From NCBI GenBank assembly GCA_031315865.1, contig JALDRJ010000002.1, forward strand, positions 62,001 to 126,000: a DNA stretch of 64,000 bases, written 5' to 3'. The notes beneath the pieces are model-generated. The model did no database searches and was not told the DNA's origin. It was given only the letters and a program-made list of their open reading frames with translations. This document shows, piece after piece, positions 25,526 through 35,208 of the stretch (position 1 is the first letter of the stretch; the number at the start of each line of letters is the position of its first letter). This DNA comes from Nitrospirales bacterium. Its GTDB lineage: Bacteria; Nitrospirota; Nitrospiria; Nitrospirales; UBA8639. The position numbers and the translations under genes were made by a program.

Positions 25526-28432
25526 ATGCCAACACCCAGTCGTCGCATCCCGGTTTCTTCCTACCGACTCCAATGCCATCAATCCTTTACGTTCCAAGAT
25601 GCGGCCAACATCGTCCCATACCTGCATGATCTTGGCATTACCGACTGCTATGTCTCTCCCTACCTGAAAGCTCTTCCCGGAAGTACGCACGGCTATGATG
25701 TGATTGATCCGACTTCGCTCAACCCTGAGCTTGGTAACGACGCTGACTATCAGGCCTTCTTCCAGGCCTTAGATCATCACCAAATGGGGCAGATTCTCGA
25801 TGTCGTCCCCAATCATCTGGGCATTGACCGTTCCGCCAATCCCTGGTGGCAAGATGTGCTGGAAAACGGACCGAGTTCCAGGTATGCCAAGTTTTTTGAC
25901 ATCGATTGGAATCCAGTCAAACCCGAACTCGAGAATAAAGTCTTACTTCCCATTTTAGGAGAACAGTACGGCATCGCGTTAGAGAATCAGGAGATTACCC
26001 TGGTCTACGCCGATGGGTCCTTTGCGCTTCATTATTACGATCACCATCTTCCCACCGACCCCTCCTCCTGGCCACTGATTCTGTCATTGCGCCAAGAAGA
26101 GTTGGCCCACACTCTGAGTCCGGAAGCCCCCCATTACCAAGAATATCAGAGCATTTTGACCGCATTGTCTCACCTGCCGTCAAGAAATGAACGTGATCCT
26201 GAGCGCATCGCGGAACGCTACCGTGAAAAAGACGTCATTCAACGACGTTTGGCTGCGTTATGCCAAGAACAGCCTGAGATCGAAACATTTTTCAGAGAAA
26301 ACGTACGCATCCTCAACGGTGTCAAAGGCTCGTATTCCAGCTTCGATTTACTCGATGCCCTGGTGAGCGATCAAGCCTATCGCCTCGCCTACTGGAGAGT
26401 CGCGGCGGAGGAAATTAACTATCGACGATTCTTCGACATCAATGAATTGGCCGCGATCAGGATGGAACAAGACGACGTCTTTACCGAGATTCATCAACGC
26501 GTGTTCGCACTCCTGCGGTCCGGGGCCGTGACGGGACTCCGCATCGATCATATCGATGGCCTCTATGATCCATCCCAATACCTACAACAGTGGCAAGCAT
26601 GGGCTCACGACCACTTACAACTTCCAGCCGACCGGCAAGGCCGTTCCATCTATATCGTCGTCGAAAAAATTCTGGGAAAATCAGAAACGCTGTGTAAAAA
26701 TTGGGCCTGCGACGGTACAACCGGCTACGAGTTTCTTACGCTCGTGAACAATCTGTTTGTCGACTCACGATCTCTGCAAAAGTTCGACGACCTGTATCGT
26801 CGATTCACCAAAAGCGCAGAATCATACGAAGATCTGATCTATCAAGCCAAAAAACTGATCATGAGCAGCGCCATGTCGAGTGAGATTAACGCCTTAGGTC
26901 ATCAGTTGAGCCTGCTGTCGGAGCGGAATCGACGGTCCCGCGACTTTACGCTGAACAGCTTGATCCATGCGGTCAGGGAAATCATCGCCTGCTTTCCCGT
27001 TTATCGCACCTACATTACTTACGATCCAAGCCAAGCCGTCGCGGATCGGGACCAACTCTACATCCGAGTGGCGACGATCCGCGCCAAGCGGAGAAACCCA
27101 GCTATCAGCAGCCTGGTGTTTGATTTCATTCAAGATCTTCTGCTGAAAATCCCCATCACGGAGTCCCGACTCGACTGGCGAGAGGTCAATAGCTTTATCA
27201 TGAAGTTTCAACAAACGACGAGCCCCGTGATGGCCAAAGGCGTGGAGGATACGGCGTTCTACATCTACAGCCGGTTTCTTTCGCTGAATGAAGTCGGTGG
27301 AGAACCGGACCAATTCGGCATCCCGCTTCCCCAGTTTCATGAAAAGATGCAGGCCAGATACAAGAGCACACCGCACAGTCTATCCACAACCTCCACACAC
27401 GACACCAAACGCGGGGAAGATGTTCGCGCTCGCTTAAATGTGATCTCTGAACTTCCGCAGGAATGGCGTAAGCGTGTCAGCCGTTGGTACCAACTGAACA
27501 AAAAAGCCAAACAGACGATCGACGATCAAACTATCCCCGCTCGACAGGAGGAGTACTTTTTGTACCAGACGCTGTTAGGCTGCTGGCCCTTTGGTCCGGT
27601 CGAGGGGAACACGCTCGAGAGTTTTTCCACACGTATCCAAGACTATATGATCAAAGCTCTTCGTGAGGCCAAAGTGCATTCCAGTTGGTTGAACCCGAAT
27701 GAGGCCTACGAACACGCGATGCGAGAGTTCATCGCCCGTATTTTGACTCCAGCCCGCTCACGAGCCTTCTTCAAGGATTTTCTCCCGTTCCAAGAAAAAA
27801 TCGCACACTACGGCATCGTCAACTCTCTGTCTCAAGTCTTAGTCAAAGTCACGGCTCCGGGTATTCCTGATTTTTATCAAGGGACGGAACGTTGGGACCT
27901 CAATCTGGTTGATCCGGACAATCGCCGCCCCGTTGATTATGACAGCTCTCGAGAAGCTCTCGCTCGCCTTCGTGATGCTCAACGACAGAATGGCCCCATT
28001 GCGTTACTTCAGGAACTGCTCGAACATCCAGAGAACGGTGAGATTAAACTTTGGACGACTCTCGCGGCTCTTCATTACCGGCGGGAACATGCGGCATTGT
28101 TCGCAGACGGTCACTTCCAGCCACTCGATGCCGAAGGTCCTAGATCGCAACATATTTGTGCATTTGCTAGAATAAAAGATAACCAAGTGGCGATTACCCT
28201 GATTCCTCGGTTCATAGCGAGTCTTGGCCTTGAACCGACCACCTGGCCGATGGAGCAAACCATCTGGGAAGACACATATCTCCGGCTTCCTCACGAGTGG
28301 GGCAACCTATGCTTTCGAAATCTTTTTACCGATGAAATCGTTGGATCGACGCAGGAAGAAGAAAAGGGTATAGTATTCATAGCGAATATTCTTCAGAATT
28401 TTCCCGTGGCCTTATTAGCGAGGACCCCATGA
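25526..28432 (+). CDS. treY: Malto-oligosyltrehalose synthase TreY (GH13)
   Basis: The 968-residue enzyme isomerises the reducing-end bond of maltodextrin into an alpha,alpha-1,1 linkage, giving malto-oligosyltrehalose for TreZ. The family start PVSSYRLQCHQSFTFQDAA is clear. Other motifs are VVPNHLGIDRSANPWW, VTGLRIDHIDGLYDP (nucleophile), YIVVEKILG (acid/base Glu) and TSTHDTKRGEDVRARL. Length is at the upper end for TreY because of a helical insertion at about 430-520. The stop overlaps the next small ORF (ATGA). The TreY/TreZ route draws trehalose directly from glycogen. Confidence 0.97.
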   Translation: MPTPSRRIPVSSYRLQCHQSFTFQDAANIVPYLHDLGITDCYVSPYLKALPGSTHGYDVIDPTSLNPELGNDADYQAFFQALDHHQMGQILDVVPNHLGIDRSANPWWQDVLENGPSSRYAKFFDIDWNPVKPELENKVLLPILGEQYGIALENQEITLVYADGSFALHYYDHHLPTDPSSWPLILSLRQEELAHTLSPEAPHYQEYQSILTALSHLPSRNERDPERIAERYREKDVIQRRLAALCQEQPEIETFFRENVRILNGVKGSYSSFDLLDALVSDQAYRLAYWRVAAEEINYRRFFDINELAAIRMEQDDVFTEIHQRVFALLRSGAVTGLRIDHIDGLYDPSQYLQQWQAWAHDHLQLPADRQGRSIYIVVEKILGKSETLCKNWACDGTTGYEFLTLVNNLFVDSRSLQKFDDLYRRFTKSAESYEDLIYQAKKLIMSSAMSSEINALGHQLSLLSERNRRSRDFTLNSLIHAVREIIACFPVYRTYITYDPSQAVADRDQLYIRVATIRAKRRNPAISSLVFDFIQDLLLKIPITESRLDWREVNSFIMKFQQTTSPVMAKGVEDTAFYIYSRFLSLNEVGGEPDQFGIPLPQFHEKMQARYKSTPHSLSTTSTHDTKRGEDVRARLNVISELPQEWRKRVSRWYQLNKKAKQTIDDQTIPARQEEYFLYQTLLGCWPFGPVEGNTLESFSTRIQDYMIKALREAKVHSSWLNPNEAYEHAMREFIARILTPARSRAFFKDFLPFQEKIAHYGIVNSLSQVLVKVTAPGIPDFYQGTERWDLNLVDPDNRRPVDYDSSREALARLRDAQRQNGPIALLQELLEHPENGEIKLWTTLAALHYRREHAALFADGHFQPLDAEGPRSQHICAFARIKDNQVAITLIPRFIASLGLEPTTWPMEQTIWEDTYLRLPHEWGNLCFRNLFTDEIVGSTQEEEKGIVFIANILQNFPVALLARTP

Positions 28433-28695
28433 CCACTGCACAACAAGGCGAAGCACCCATACATCCCATACATAAGGAAGAACGAGACGCAGATTCGTCC
28501 TTCCGGCAAGCGAATCTCGGATGGGAAGGCCATGTCCACTTCCCGACCGATGTTCCACTTTGGAGACGTGTGTTAGAAAGTTGGCCGGAACTCAGAACCG
28601 GGCTGGCCTACGGTCTCGTGTTTGGAGCCGGCGTGTTGCTCGGCAGTGCCGTGACAACATTCGTCGGAACCAAAAATCAGAAAACTCAACGTTAG
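28429..28695 (+). CDS. Small single-pass membrane protein, unknown
   Basis: This 88-residue protein overlaps the treY stop by 4 bp. It has a hydrophilic N-terminal half and one C-terminal hydrophobic stretch (about 58-80, GLAYGLVFGAGVLLGSAVTT) with a Gly-rich face similar to the YtxH helix. I do not recognise a named family. The tight coupling to treY and the YtxH-like gene 24 bp downstream suggest a membrane-associated accessory to the storage operon. It could pair with the YtxH-like protein. Confidence 0.6.
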   Translation: MTTAQQGEAPIHPIHKEERDADSSFRQANLGWEGHVHFPTDVPLWRRVLESWPELRTGLAYGLVFGAGVLLGSAVTTFVGTKNQKTQR

Positions 28696-28719
28696 TCAAC
28701 ACTCGGAAGGAGTGCACGC

Positions 28720-29037
28720 ATGGATCATCAGGACTATTCAGACGATTCTGGTTGGGTCAACACGTTTGTCTTTATCGCAGGGGTGGTCCTCGGAGCAGGT
28801 GCCGCGTTACTCATGGCACCAGAGTCTGGTTCAATCTTGCGGGGACGTATTTCACGCGGAGCAAGAACGGCGCAGGATGAGATCTCAGATATGGCCGCCA
28901 ATACCAAAGACGCGCTCAGCACCCTATCCAGAGATACGCAGCAATCGTTAAAACATGCCGCCACCCGAGTCACCGCAGCGGTTGATGCGACGAAACAGTC
29001 GGTGAAATCTGAACTGAAGGAAAATTTGATCGACTAA
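28720..29037 (+). CDS. YtxH-like small membrane protein
   Basis: The 105-residue protein has a Gly/Ala-rich membrane helix (about 15-34, FVFIAGVVLGAGAALLMAP) followed by ESGSILRGRISRG, the YtxH-type signature. A long Ala/Thr/Asp-rich amphipathic helix of apolipoprotein-like character covers about 48-100. GGAAGGAG lies before the ATG. It is the second YtxH-like gene in the glycogen/trehalose cluster. The amphipathic tail could contact membrane or granule surfaces, which is inference. Confidence 0.7.
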   Translation: MDHQDYSDDSGWVNTFVFIAGVVLGAGAALLMAPESGSILRGRISRGARTAQDEISDMAANTKDALSTLSRDTQQSLKHAATRVTAAVDATKQSVKSELKENLID

Positions 29038-29194
29038 CCCAAGTCATGCTGTCAGGTCATGCGACACCCACCCCGCAGCTAGAGGGAAAAACCAGTCCTC
29101 ATGTCTTTTACAAGGGAGAAGACTGCGATAGCCCTCTAGGGAGTTCGTCGACAGGCCTCACCCAACCCACGTTACTCGTAACATACTCTCTCTG

Positions 29195-30403
29195 ATGAAA
29201 GTCTCGATCTTCAGTAATGAATATCCTCCCTATACCTATGGAGGTGCGGGAGTTCACGTAGAATACCTGAGTCGAGAACTGGCCAAACTGATGCACGTTG
29301 ACGTGCGTTGCTTCGGAGATCAACGAATTCACGAAGACAATCTCCAAGTGCGCGGGTTTGAACTCGACTCAAGTCACTATGAATGCCCCAAATCACTGGT
29401 CTCGGTATTTGGTGCCATACAGCGAGGACTCGACTTTAATACGTCGGGACTCGATGCCGACCTCGTGCACTGTCATACCTGGTACACCCATCTAGCGGGC
29501 ATTTTAGCCAAGCTGAATTATGGTCTTCCGTTGGTCATTACCACTCACTCGCTTGAGCCATTACGACCGTGGAAACGAGAACAATTAGGCGGGGGTTACG
29601 ATTTTTCCCTGTGGGTGGAGCGAACCGCCCTAACCATGGCTGATGCCGTCATCGCGGTTTCGCATGGCACAAAGCATGATATTCTTCAAAATTTCCCAGT
29701 CTCAGAAGATAAAATCCATGTCATCCACAACGGCATAGATCTCACGGAATATCAAAAACGAGATTCAATGAAAGCCCTTCAGCATTACGGCATCGACGCG
29801 TCGACGCCCTATGTGCTATTCGTCGGGCGCATTACAAGACAAAAGGGCATCATTTACCTGGTGCAGGCCATCGAGCACCTGAACCCCGGCTATCAAGTCG
29901 TTCTCTGCGCCGGAGCCCCCGACACGCCTGAAATCGAGACTGAAATGAAGACGGCAGTCAACGATGCCTCGTGCCAGAGGCCTGGCGTGATCTGGATACG
30001 AGAGATGTTGGATAAGACGAGCCTCATAGAGTTGTATTCGCACGCGGCCGTTTTTTGCTGTCCCTCGATCTACGAGCCATTCGGCATTATCAATCTTGAA
30101 GCAATGGCATGCGAAACCGCTGTTGTCGCGTCAGCCATCGGCGGCATCCCTGAAGTGGTCGTCGATGGAGAAACCGGAATCCTCGTTCCTCTTCAGCAAC
30201 TGTCAACTTCGCCCTTCACGCCATCGAATCCTGCACAATTTTCACAAGACCTGGCTCGTGCCATTAACCAACTGATGAACGATGAACCACTACGACGGCG
30301 ATTGGCGCGAGCCGGCCGCGCGCGAGCTGAAGAGAAATTTAGTTGGGCCGCGATCGCGCAGCAAACAACCACGTTGTACCGTCAGCTCCTCGCGACACCG
30401 TAA
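29195..30403 (+). CDS. glgA: Glycogen synthase, GT4 (actinobacterial GlgA/GlgM-like)
   Basis: The 402-residue GT-B enzyme is of the short GT4 type rather than the E. coli GT5 type. It starts MKVSIFSNEYPPYTYGGAGV, with the loop that binds glucan and nucleotide sugar. Mid-protein it has VLFVGRITRQKGI. The EPFGIINLEAMAC motif holds the E-x7-E pair (about 290-305). Relatives use ADP-glucose either to extend glycogen or to make maltose-1-phosphate. No GlgE, TreS or Pep2 genes lie in the window, so a plain glycogen synthase is more likely here. It is the last gene of the operon, after a 157-bp gap. Confidence 0.9.
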   Translation: MKVSIFSNEYPPYTYGGAGVHVEYLSRELAKLMHVDVRCFGDQRIHEDNLQVRGFELDSSHYECPKSLVSVFGAIQRGLDFNTSGLDADLVHCHTWYTHLAGILAKLNYGLPLVITTHSLEPLRPWKREQLGGGYDFSLWVERTALTMADAVIAVSHGTKHDILQNFPVSEDKIHVIHNGIDLTEYQKRDSMKALQHYGIDASTPYVLFVGRITRQKGIIYLVQAIEHLNPGYQVVLCAGAPDTPEIETEMKTAVNDASCQRPGVIWIREMLDKTSLIELYSHAAVFCCPSIYEPFGIINLEAMACETAVVASAIGGIPEVVVDGETGILVPLQQLSTSPFTPSNPAQFSQDLARAINQLMNDEPLRRRLARAGRARAEEKFSWAAIAQQTTTLYRQLLATP

Positions 30404-30528
30404 CGCTCGCTCCTTGCCAACATCTCTGGTTCTGCCATCTCACGTGACTCGATGGGTGCTGCAGATTCGTGGCTACTCTGCATTCGATCCTTGCTCAACT
30501 GAACGGATAATGAGAAACTAAAATCACC

Positions 30529-31479
30529 ATGTCCATGACGCCGACTTATCAACAACTCAAATCTCGTCTTCAGATCGGACTCGCCATCAACGGCATCATT
30601 ATCATCGCAGAATTTATCGGAGGATACTTGATTAACAGTATCAGCCTCATGAGTGACGCAGGACATAATTTAATCGATCAAGGTTCGCTCTTTCTCGCAC
30701 TCTATGCGCATATCCTTGCGGCTCGGCCAGCAACGGAAGATCGAACTTTTGGGTATCATCGGGCAGGAATAGTTTCGGCGTTCATCAATGGCTTTGCGTT
30801 ACTGATCACGGCAGTCATACTGGCCGCTGTCGCCCTCTATCGTCTGACCTCTCCGGTCCTCGTGCCTGGAGGGTGGATGATGGGGATCGCCCTGGCGAGT
30901 TTTCTCGCCAATCTGACCGTCGCTCTCCTATTGCAGCAGGGTGCCGAAGATGACCTGAACATCAAAGGAGCGTTTTGGCATATGCTCGCCGATGCCTGGG
31001 TTTCCCTGGGCGTGGTAGCCGGAGGCATTGGGATTCTCGTTACAGGGTGGACCGTGTTCGACCCCTTGATCAGCCTCCTGATTGTGTTTGTCATCGCGAA
31101 AGGCGCTTGGCCCATCTTTCACGAATCCCTTCATGTTCTCTTAGAGTCTACGCCTCCAACCATCAAGGCCACGAAAATCGTGGAAGCGATCGAACAGATA
31201 CCGGGAGTCAAGAACGTCCATGACCTGCACATCTGGGCGGTTGAACCGCGCTTGATCATGCTGACCTGCCACGTCTTGGTCGATACCGGATACGAACCGA
31301 CACAAGACGGACTGCTTCACGACATTCAATCCATGATTTCCTCTGACTTCCATATCCACCATCATACGATTCAACTCGAAACCCGGTGTGCGGAACCCAA
31401 TGACGTGCATTGCGACCTCAATCGCCTAACCAATGGACAATTGGAAACGAAATTCAGCCATTCCCACTCTCCGCACTAA
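30529..31479 (+). CDS. Cation diffusion facilitator (CzcD/ZitB-type) metal exporter
   Basis: The 316-residue exporter probably removes Zn2+, Co2+ or Cd2+ from the cytoplasm in exchange for protons. Six membrane helices cover about 15-205. Metal-site motifs SDAGHNLID in TM2 and HMLADAWVS in TM5 fit the Zn-type HD-HD site. The C-terminal domain (about 210-290) carries VKNVHDLHIWAVEP. A short His/Ser tail (SHSHSPH) ends the protein. It stands alone, convergent with the PAP2 gene 17 bp away. Confidence 0.93.
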   Translation: MSMTPTYQQLKSRLQIGLAINGIIIIAEFIGGYLINSISLMSDAGHNLIDQGSLFLALYAHILAARPATEDRTFGYHRAGIVSAFINGFALLITAVILAAVALYRLTSPVLVPGGWMMGIALASFLANLTVALLLQQGAEDDLNIKGAFWHMLADAWVSLGVVAGGIGILVTGWTVFDPLISLLIVFVIAKGAWPIFHESLHVLLESTPPTIKATKIVEAIEQIPGVKNVHDLHIWAVEPRLIMLTCHVLVDTGYEPTQDGLLHDIQSMISSDFHIHHHTIQLETRCAEPNDVHCDLNRLTNGQLETKFSHSHSPH

Positions 31480-31496
31480 ACGCTGACTTTTAACGT

Positions 31497-32075
31497 TCAC
31501 GTGGGATGATGGGTCGAACTGGTCCCCCCACGCCCGATCCAGGAAGAACGTGCCAGCAAAAATCCCGCACTGCCTCCCAGTATGATCCCCAGTATCCATC
31601 CGGCAAACACATCAGTCACATAATGCGCGCCTAAATAGACGCGCGACAACCCGATGAATCCAACCAAAGGCCATGCAATCCACCCTGTCGAAGGATACAG
31701 AAGATGGAGAAAAGCCGCGGCCGTTGCAGAATTAAACGCATGATTGGACGGCAGGCTCATCGTTCCACCACATCCAACCAGCTCATGAATATGCGCAAAC
31801 ACATGACAAGGCCTTGGACGTCCAATCAGCAGTTTCAATTGACCTCCAACGATATCACTCAGCCCTATCAACAACGCCAGGCTGGGGCCGGCGATTCGCG
31901 CCTCTCGCCAATTGGTCCAACTCCAATAGATGACAAGAAGGATACCTGGCAGGAGCAGGTTTCCTTCCTGCGAGAATTCGTACATCGACCAGTCTAAAAA
32001 TTCGAACCGCCCTGCCCATCCGTTCACGGTTCGAAAGAGCCATTCATCCCAACTCACATGTGACTCCTCAGCCAT
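31497..32075 (-). CDS. PAP2-family membrane phosphatase
   Basis: The 192-residue membrane enzyme has all three PAP2 motifs: KLLIGRPRP, PSNHAFNSA and SRVYLGAHYVTDV. Five to six helices are predicted. Relatives remove phosphate from undecaprenyl pyrophosphate or lipid phosphates on the periplasmic face. The ATG at 32075 gives MAEESHVSWDEWLF, a normal family beginning. The longer frame to 32189 starts at TTG, lacks a Shine-Dalgarno and adds 38 atypical residues. Confidence 0.88.
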   Translation of the reverse strand: MAEESHVSWDEWLFRTVNGWAGRFEFLDWSMYEFSQEGNLLLPGILLVIYWSWTNWREARIAGPSLALLIGLSDIVGGQLKLLIGRPRPCHVFAHIHELVGCGGTMSLPSNHAFNSATAAAFLHLLYPSTGWIAWPLVGFIGLSRVYLGAHYVTDVFAGWILGIILGGSAGFLLARSSWIGRGGTSSTHHPT

Positions 32076-32269
32076 CGTCCCAGATAGCCCATCATTCGTG
32101 TCACACGAAGAGTTTCCGCTGAATTCTCGACCGAACAGGACATTGGTCGTTCCTTTCTTTTGAATTCTCCTCTGACTCTCGTCACTCAAGCAGGCAAGCG
32201 CTGAGGAGTACTGCAGGGGGCTCCAGTCTTATGATACATTGCTCGAAACGCTCGAAAGCAGGAGGGACC

Positions 32270-33058
32270 ATGCTTATTGACACGCACGTGCATTTGGACG
32301 ATCAGCGGTACGACACTGATCGGATAGAAATGTTTTCCAGAGCCCAGGACGCCGGGGTGGAAGCGTTTATCACCATTGGTTGCGATTTAGCTACGAGTCG
32401 TGCTGCCGTCGAGTTGGCCGATCAACATCCCAACATCTACGCCGCTATCGGCGTCCATCCTCACGAAGTCAAACATATCGAAGACGCCTGGTACCGGGAA
32501 TTGGCAGAATTAGCGAAACATCCCAAAGTGGTCGGATATGGTGAAATCGGGTTGGATTTTCACTACGATCATTCCCCTCGAGACATTCAACGTCGACGCT
32601 TTCGCGAGCAGATACAGCTCGCTCGGGAACTTCATCTTCCCATCGTGATTCACACGCGCGAGGCCCAAGAAGACACTATCACGATTTTAGACGAAGAGCA
32701 CGCCTCACAAACTGGGGGCGTGTTTCATTGCTTTTCAGGCGATGCCTGGCTAGCCCAGCAAGCCCTACGATTGGGATTCTACCTGTCCTTCTCAGGCATC
32801 ATTACCTTTCAAAAGGCCTCGGCACTCCGAGACATCGTACAAACCATCCCCGATGATCGCCTCCTGATTGAAACCGATGGGCCTTATTTGACCCCGGTTC
32901 CCTTTCGAGGCAAACGGAATGAATCCGCTTACGTCAAAAAAGTCGCAGAAAAGATCGCAGAAATAAAAGGAGGAGCTACCCTCTCGAACTATGAACGGAT
33001 CGCCTCCCTCACGACAGACAATGCACGAGCCCTGTTTAAAATTTCTTCAAGTTCCTGA
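32270..33058 (+). CDS. tatD: TatD-family metal-dependent deoxyribonuclease
   Basis: The 262-residue TIM-barrel hydrolase begins MLIDTHVHLDDQRYD (first metal ligands). It carries GEIGLDFHYDHSP, IHTREAQEDT, FHCFSGDAWLA and ETDGPYLTPVPFRGKRNES, the full TatD set. It degrades DNA ends or oxidised DNA with divalent metal. The ATG at 32270 has GGAGGGACC directly before it; the frame upstream to 32231 is non-family. The 3' end overlaps the convergent NYN-nuclease gene by 23 bp. Confidence 0.95.
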   Translation: MLIDTHVHLDDQRYDTDRIEMFSRAQDAGVEAFITIGCDLATSRAAVELADQHPNIYAAIGVHPHEVKHIEDAWYRELAELAKHPKVVGYGEIGLDFHYDHSPRDIQRRRFREQIQLARELHLPIVIHTREAQEDTITILDEEHASQTGGVFHCFSGDAWLAQQALRLGFYLSFSGIITFQKASALRDIVQTIPDDRLLIETDGPYLTPVPFRGKRNESAYVKKVAEKIAEIKGGATLSNYERIASLTTDNARALFKISSSS

Positions 33059-33572
33059 GACGCTGACGGATGGCTTTAGGTAATTTACGGGGATTCCCCT
33101 TTTTTCCGAGTCGTTGCGTCCTGGGAGCCTCATCGTCAGTGACAATCGAATCAATCGATCGAAGTGTCGAAGTGGAGTGAGAACGATGGCGAAGCTTCTG
33201 CAGGAATTCCTGCGAGCGAAGCACGAAAGCTCCATACGCTCTAGCCGTATTGAGAATCTCATGGTCAGAAGATACGACCACGCAATCATGGCCTTCTGCA
33301 CGTACGAGCCGTTGAATCACTTGATCGGCTTGTTCGCCTTGTCTGGTGAACACCACCGTCAGCCCTGCCCGATGCTCTTGTTGTTGGGTCGCTCCATGTT
33401 GTCGCCATGCATCAAAGACCACCGTCATGGTATGCCCGACCCGATGTCGGTACGTCGCAAGATCGAGCAGCAAGGCTTCGCGAGCGGATTCTCCGGCTTG
33501 CCCAGCATTCAGCGCTCCCTTGGCTTGCACTCCCAACAGATTGTAGCCATCGACAATAATATGCCTGGACAT
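33036..33572 (-). CDS. YacP-like NYN (PIN-like) ribonuclease
   Basis: The 178-residue protein begins MSRHIIVDGYNLLG, the acidic NYN start. It continues through MTVVFDAWRQHG, GEQADQVIQRL and CVVVSSDHEILNTARAYGA, which hold the acidic catalytic residues. It ends with a very basic tail (about 150-178, GNPRKLPKAIRQRL). YacP/Rae1-type proteins cut mRNA or stalled-ribosome RNA. The ATG at 33572 fits family starts; the TTG at 33611 adds 13 atypical residues. The tail codons overlap tatD. Confidence 0.88.
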   Translation of the reverse strand: MSRHIIVDGYNLLGVQAKGALNAGQAGESAREALLLDLATYRHRVGHTMTVVFDAWRQHGATQQQEHRAGLTVVFTRQGEQADQVIQRLVRAEGHDCVVVSSDHEILNTARAYGAFVLRSQEFLQKLRHRSHSTSTLRSIDSIVTDDEAPRTQRLGKKGNPRKLPKAIRQRLRNLKKF

Positions 33573-33734
33573 CGTGCGCCTATCATTAACGAACGCAAGA
33601 GAACCCGTCAAGATGACTCAGGAAAGTCCAGAGTCAACAAACTTGACAAGAACCGGGACATCTGAGAAATAGTTATAATAGACGAACTTGCTATTGAATC
33701 GATTCGGCCCAGCTGAATCGCCCATAAGAATATC

Positions 33735-35075
33735 ATGCCGCGCATCGTACGACTGTTTATTCCCTGGATCCTGTGCCTCCTGATTCCAACGCTCTTCTCC
33801 GGCACGTTAGGAGCAGTTCAACTCTCCTCTTCCGTTGGACTCACACAGCACCATAGCCCACCGTTCGCTCAACTCATCTCCACCAAGAAATCCTCTCGAC
33901 GGCAGACAGGAAACGCTCAACCACCGTCGTTGGTCCAAAACCTTCGATTCCATCGATACGCCGATCACACAAGACTCGTGATAGACGTCGAGGGGCAACT
34001 CCATCTTAGAAAACGCTCACAAACCAAAACCGATCAGGTCATTCTTGAGCTTGCGAACACGAGACTCAGTAAACGAGCATTCGGAAAGACGAGAAACACT
34101 GGATTTCCCCAATCAGTGCAGATTGCTAGAAAATGGGGCAATCCCGTGACTATCACGATCGATCTGTCCGCGATCAATACGTACAAAGTGATCACCTTAA
34201 ACAACCCGACTCGACTGGTTCTGGACTTGTTTCCCTCAACAGAACCGAAAATGAATGGTGACGACAAGCCAAGCCTTGTTCAAAAAATACCGGAAAAATC
34301 AGAAAATGCGACGCCTCGAGCGGCTAGAAAGAACCCTCCCAGCACTGCCAAACCGGTTCCGGTTCAATCAGTCAAACCGGCTAAATCATCACAGCGGCTC
34401 CTGATCGTTCTGGACCCTGGACACGGGGGGAAAGATCCCGGTGCCTTGGGCCGGAAGGGCACACGAGAAAAAGATATCGTGCTCAAAGTTTCCAAGCAAC
34501 TCAAGCAAATGATTACCGAACGATTGAACGCGAAAGTATTGATGACGCGAGAAGATGATGTTTTCATCGAACTTGAAGACCGGGCTAAATTTGCGAACTC
34601 AGAAAAAGCCGACCTCTTTGTCTCCATCCACATCAATTCTCACCCCAAACACTCAGTCAAAGGCTTAGAACTCTACCATTTCGGTCAAGCCAGTGATCCG
34701 CGAGCGCTTGAAGTCGCCGCCCGTGAAAACGGCACGCCATTGGAGAATAATGGTCCGGCCTGGCAATTCATTTTGGCGGATAAATTGACTGATAAGAAAA
34801 TCGATGAATCCAGAGATCTGGCTTGGATAGCCCGTAAGGCCCTTGTTGGCCACTTGCGGAAGCATTACAAGATCAAGGACCATGGCGTGAAAACGGCTCC
34901 TTTTTTCGTGCTGCGCAACACCACCATGCCCGGAATCCTCGCAGAAATTGCCTTTGTGTCCAATCCCATAGAAGAAAAACTCCTCAGGAGCACGACCTAC
35001 CAAACACGCGTCGCCGAAGGCATCTATCAAGGCATCAAAGCCTACGTCGCACCTCTCCAGACTGTCCTGCGCTAA
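33735..35075 (+). CDS. amiC: N-acetylmuramoyl-L-alanine amidase (AMIN + Amidase_3)
   Basis: The 446-residue periplasmic enzyme splits peptidoglycan during cell separation. A signal peptide covers about 1-26. An AMIN domain (about 65-170, VQNLRFHRYADHTRLVID) targets septal wall. A Pro/Lys linker leads to the zinc amidase (about 220-440) with VLDPGHGGKDPGALG (His), TREKDIVLKV (Glu), VSIHINSHP (His) and GILAEIAFVSN (catalytic Glu). AmiC-type architecture is clear. It is preceded by a 120-bp gap and followed by truA after 133 bp. Confidence 0.93.
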   Translation: MPRIVRLFIPWILCLLIPTLFSGTLGAVQLSSSVGLTQHHSPPFAQLISTKKSSRRQTGNAQPPSLVQNLRFHRYADHTRLVIDVEGQLHLRKRSQTKTDQVILELANTRLSKRAFGKTRNTGFPQSVQIARKWGNPVTITIDLSAINTYKVITLNNPTRLVLDLFPSTEPKMNGDDKPSLVQKIPEKSENATPRAARKNPPSTAKPVPVQSVKPAKSSQRLLIVLDPGHGGKDPGALGRKGTREKDIVLKVSKQLKQMITERLNAKVLMTREDDVFIELEDRAKFANSEKADLFVSIHINSHPKHSVKGLELYHFGQASDPRALEVAARENGTPLENNGPAWQFILADKLTDKKIDESRDLAWIARKALVGHLRKHYKIKDHGVKTAPFFVLRNTTMPGILAEIAFVSNPIEEKLLRSTTYQTRVAEGIYQGIKAYVAPLQTVLR

Positions 35076-35208
35076 CACTGGCTTCTTCAACCATCACGTC
35101 CTAGGATTTTCTCGTTTCCACCGTTCACCTTCTATTCTTCGTTCGTAGTTATCTTCAAATAACTATGCTACCGTAGAGTCTCCTTGAACACGATCAACAT
35201 CAAGCCTT

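Noticed and set aside
29195-30403. Trehalose or sucrose-type synthase instead of glycogen synthase
   Set aside because: The N-terminal loop, the length and the glgB/glgC context fit the short GT4 glycogen synthase better.
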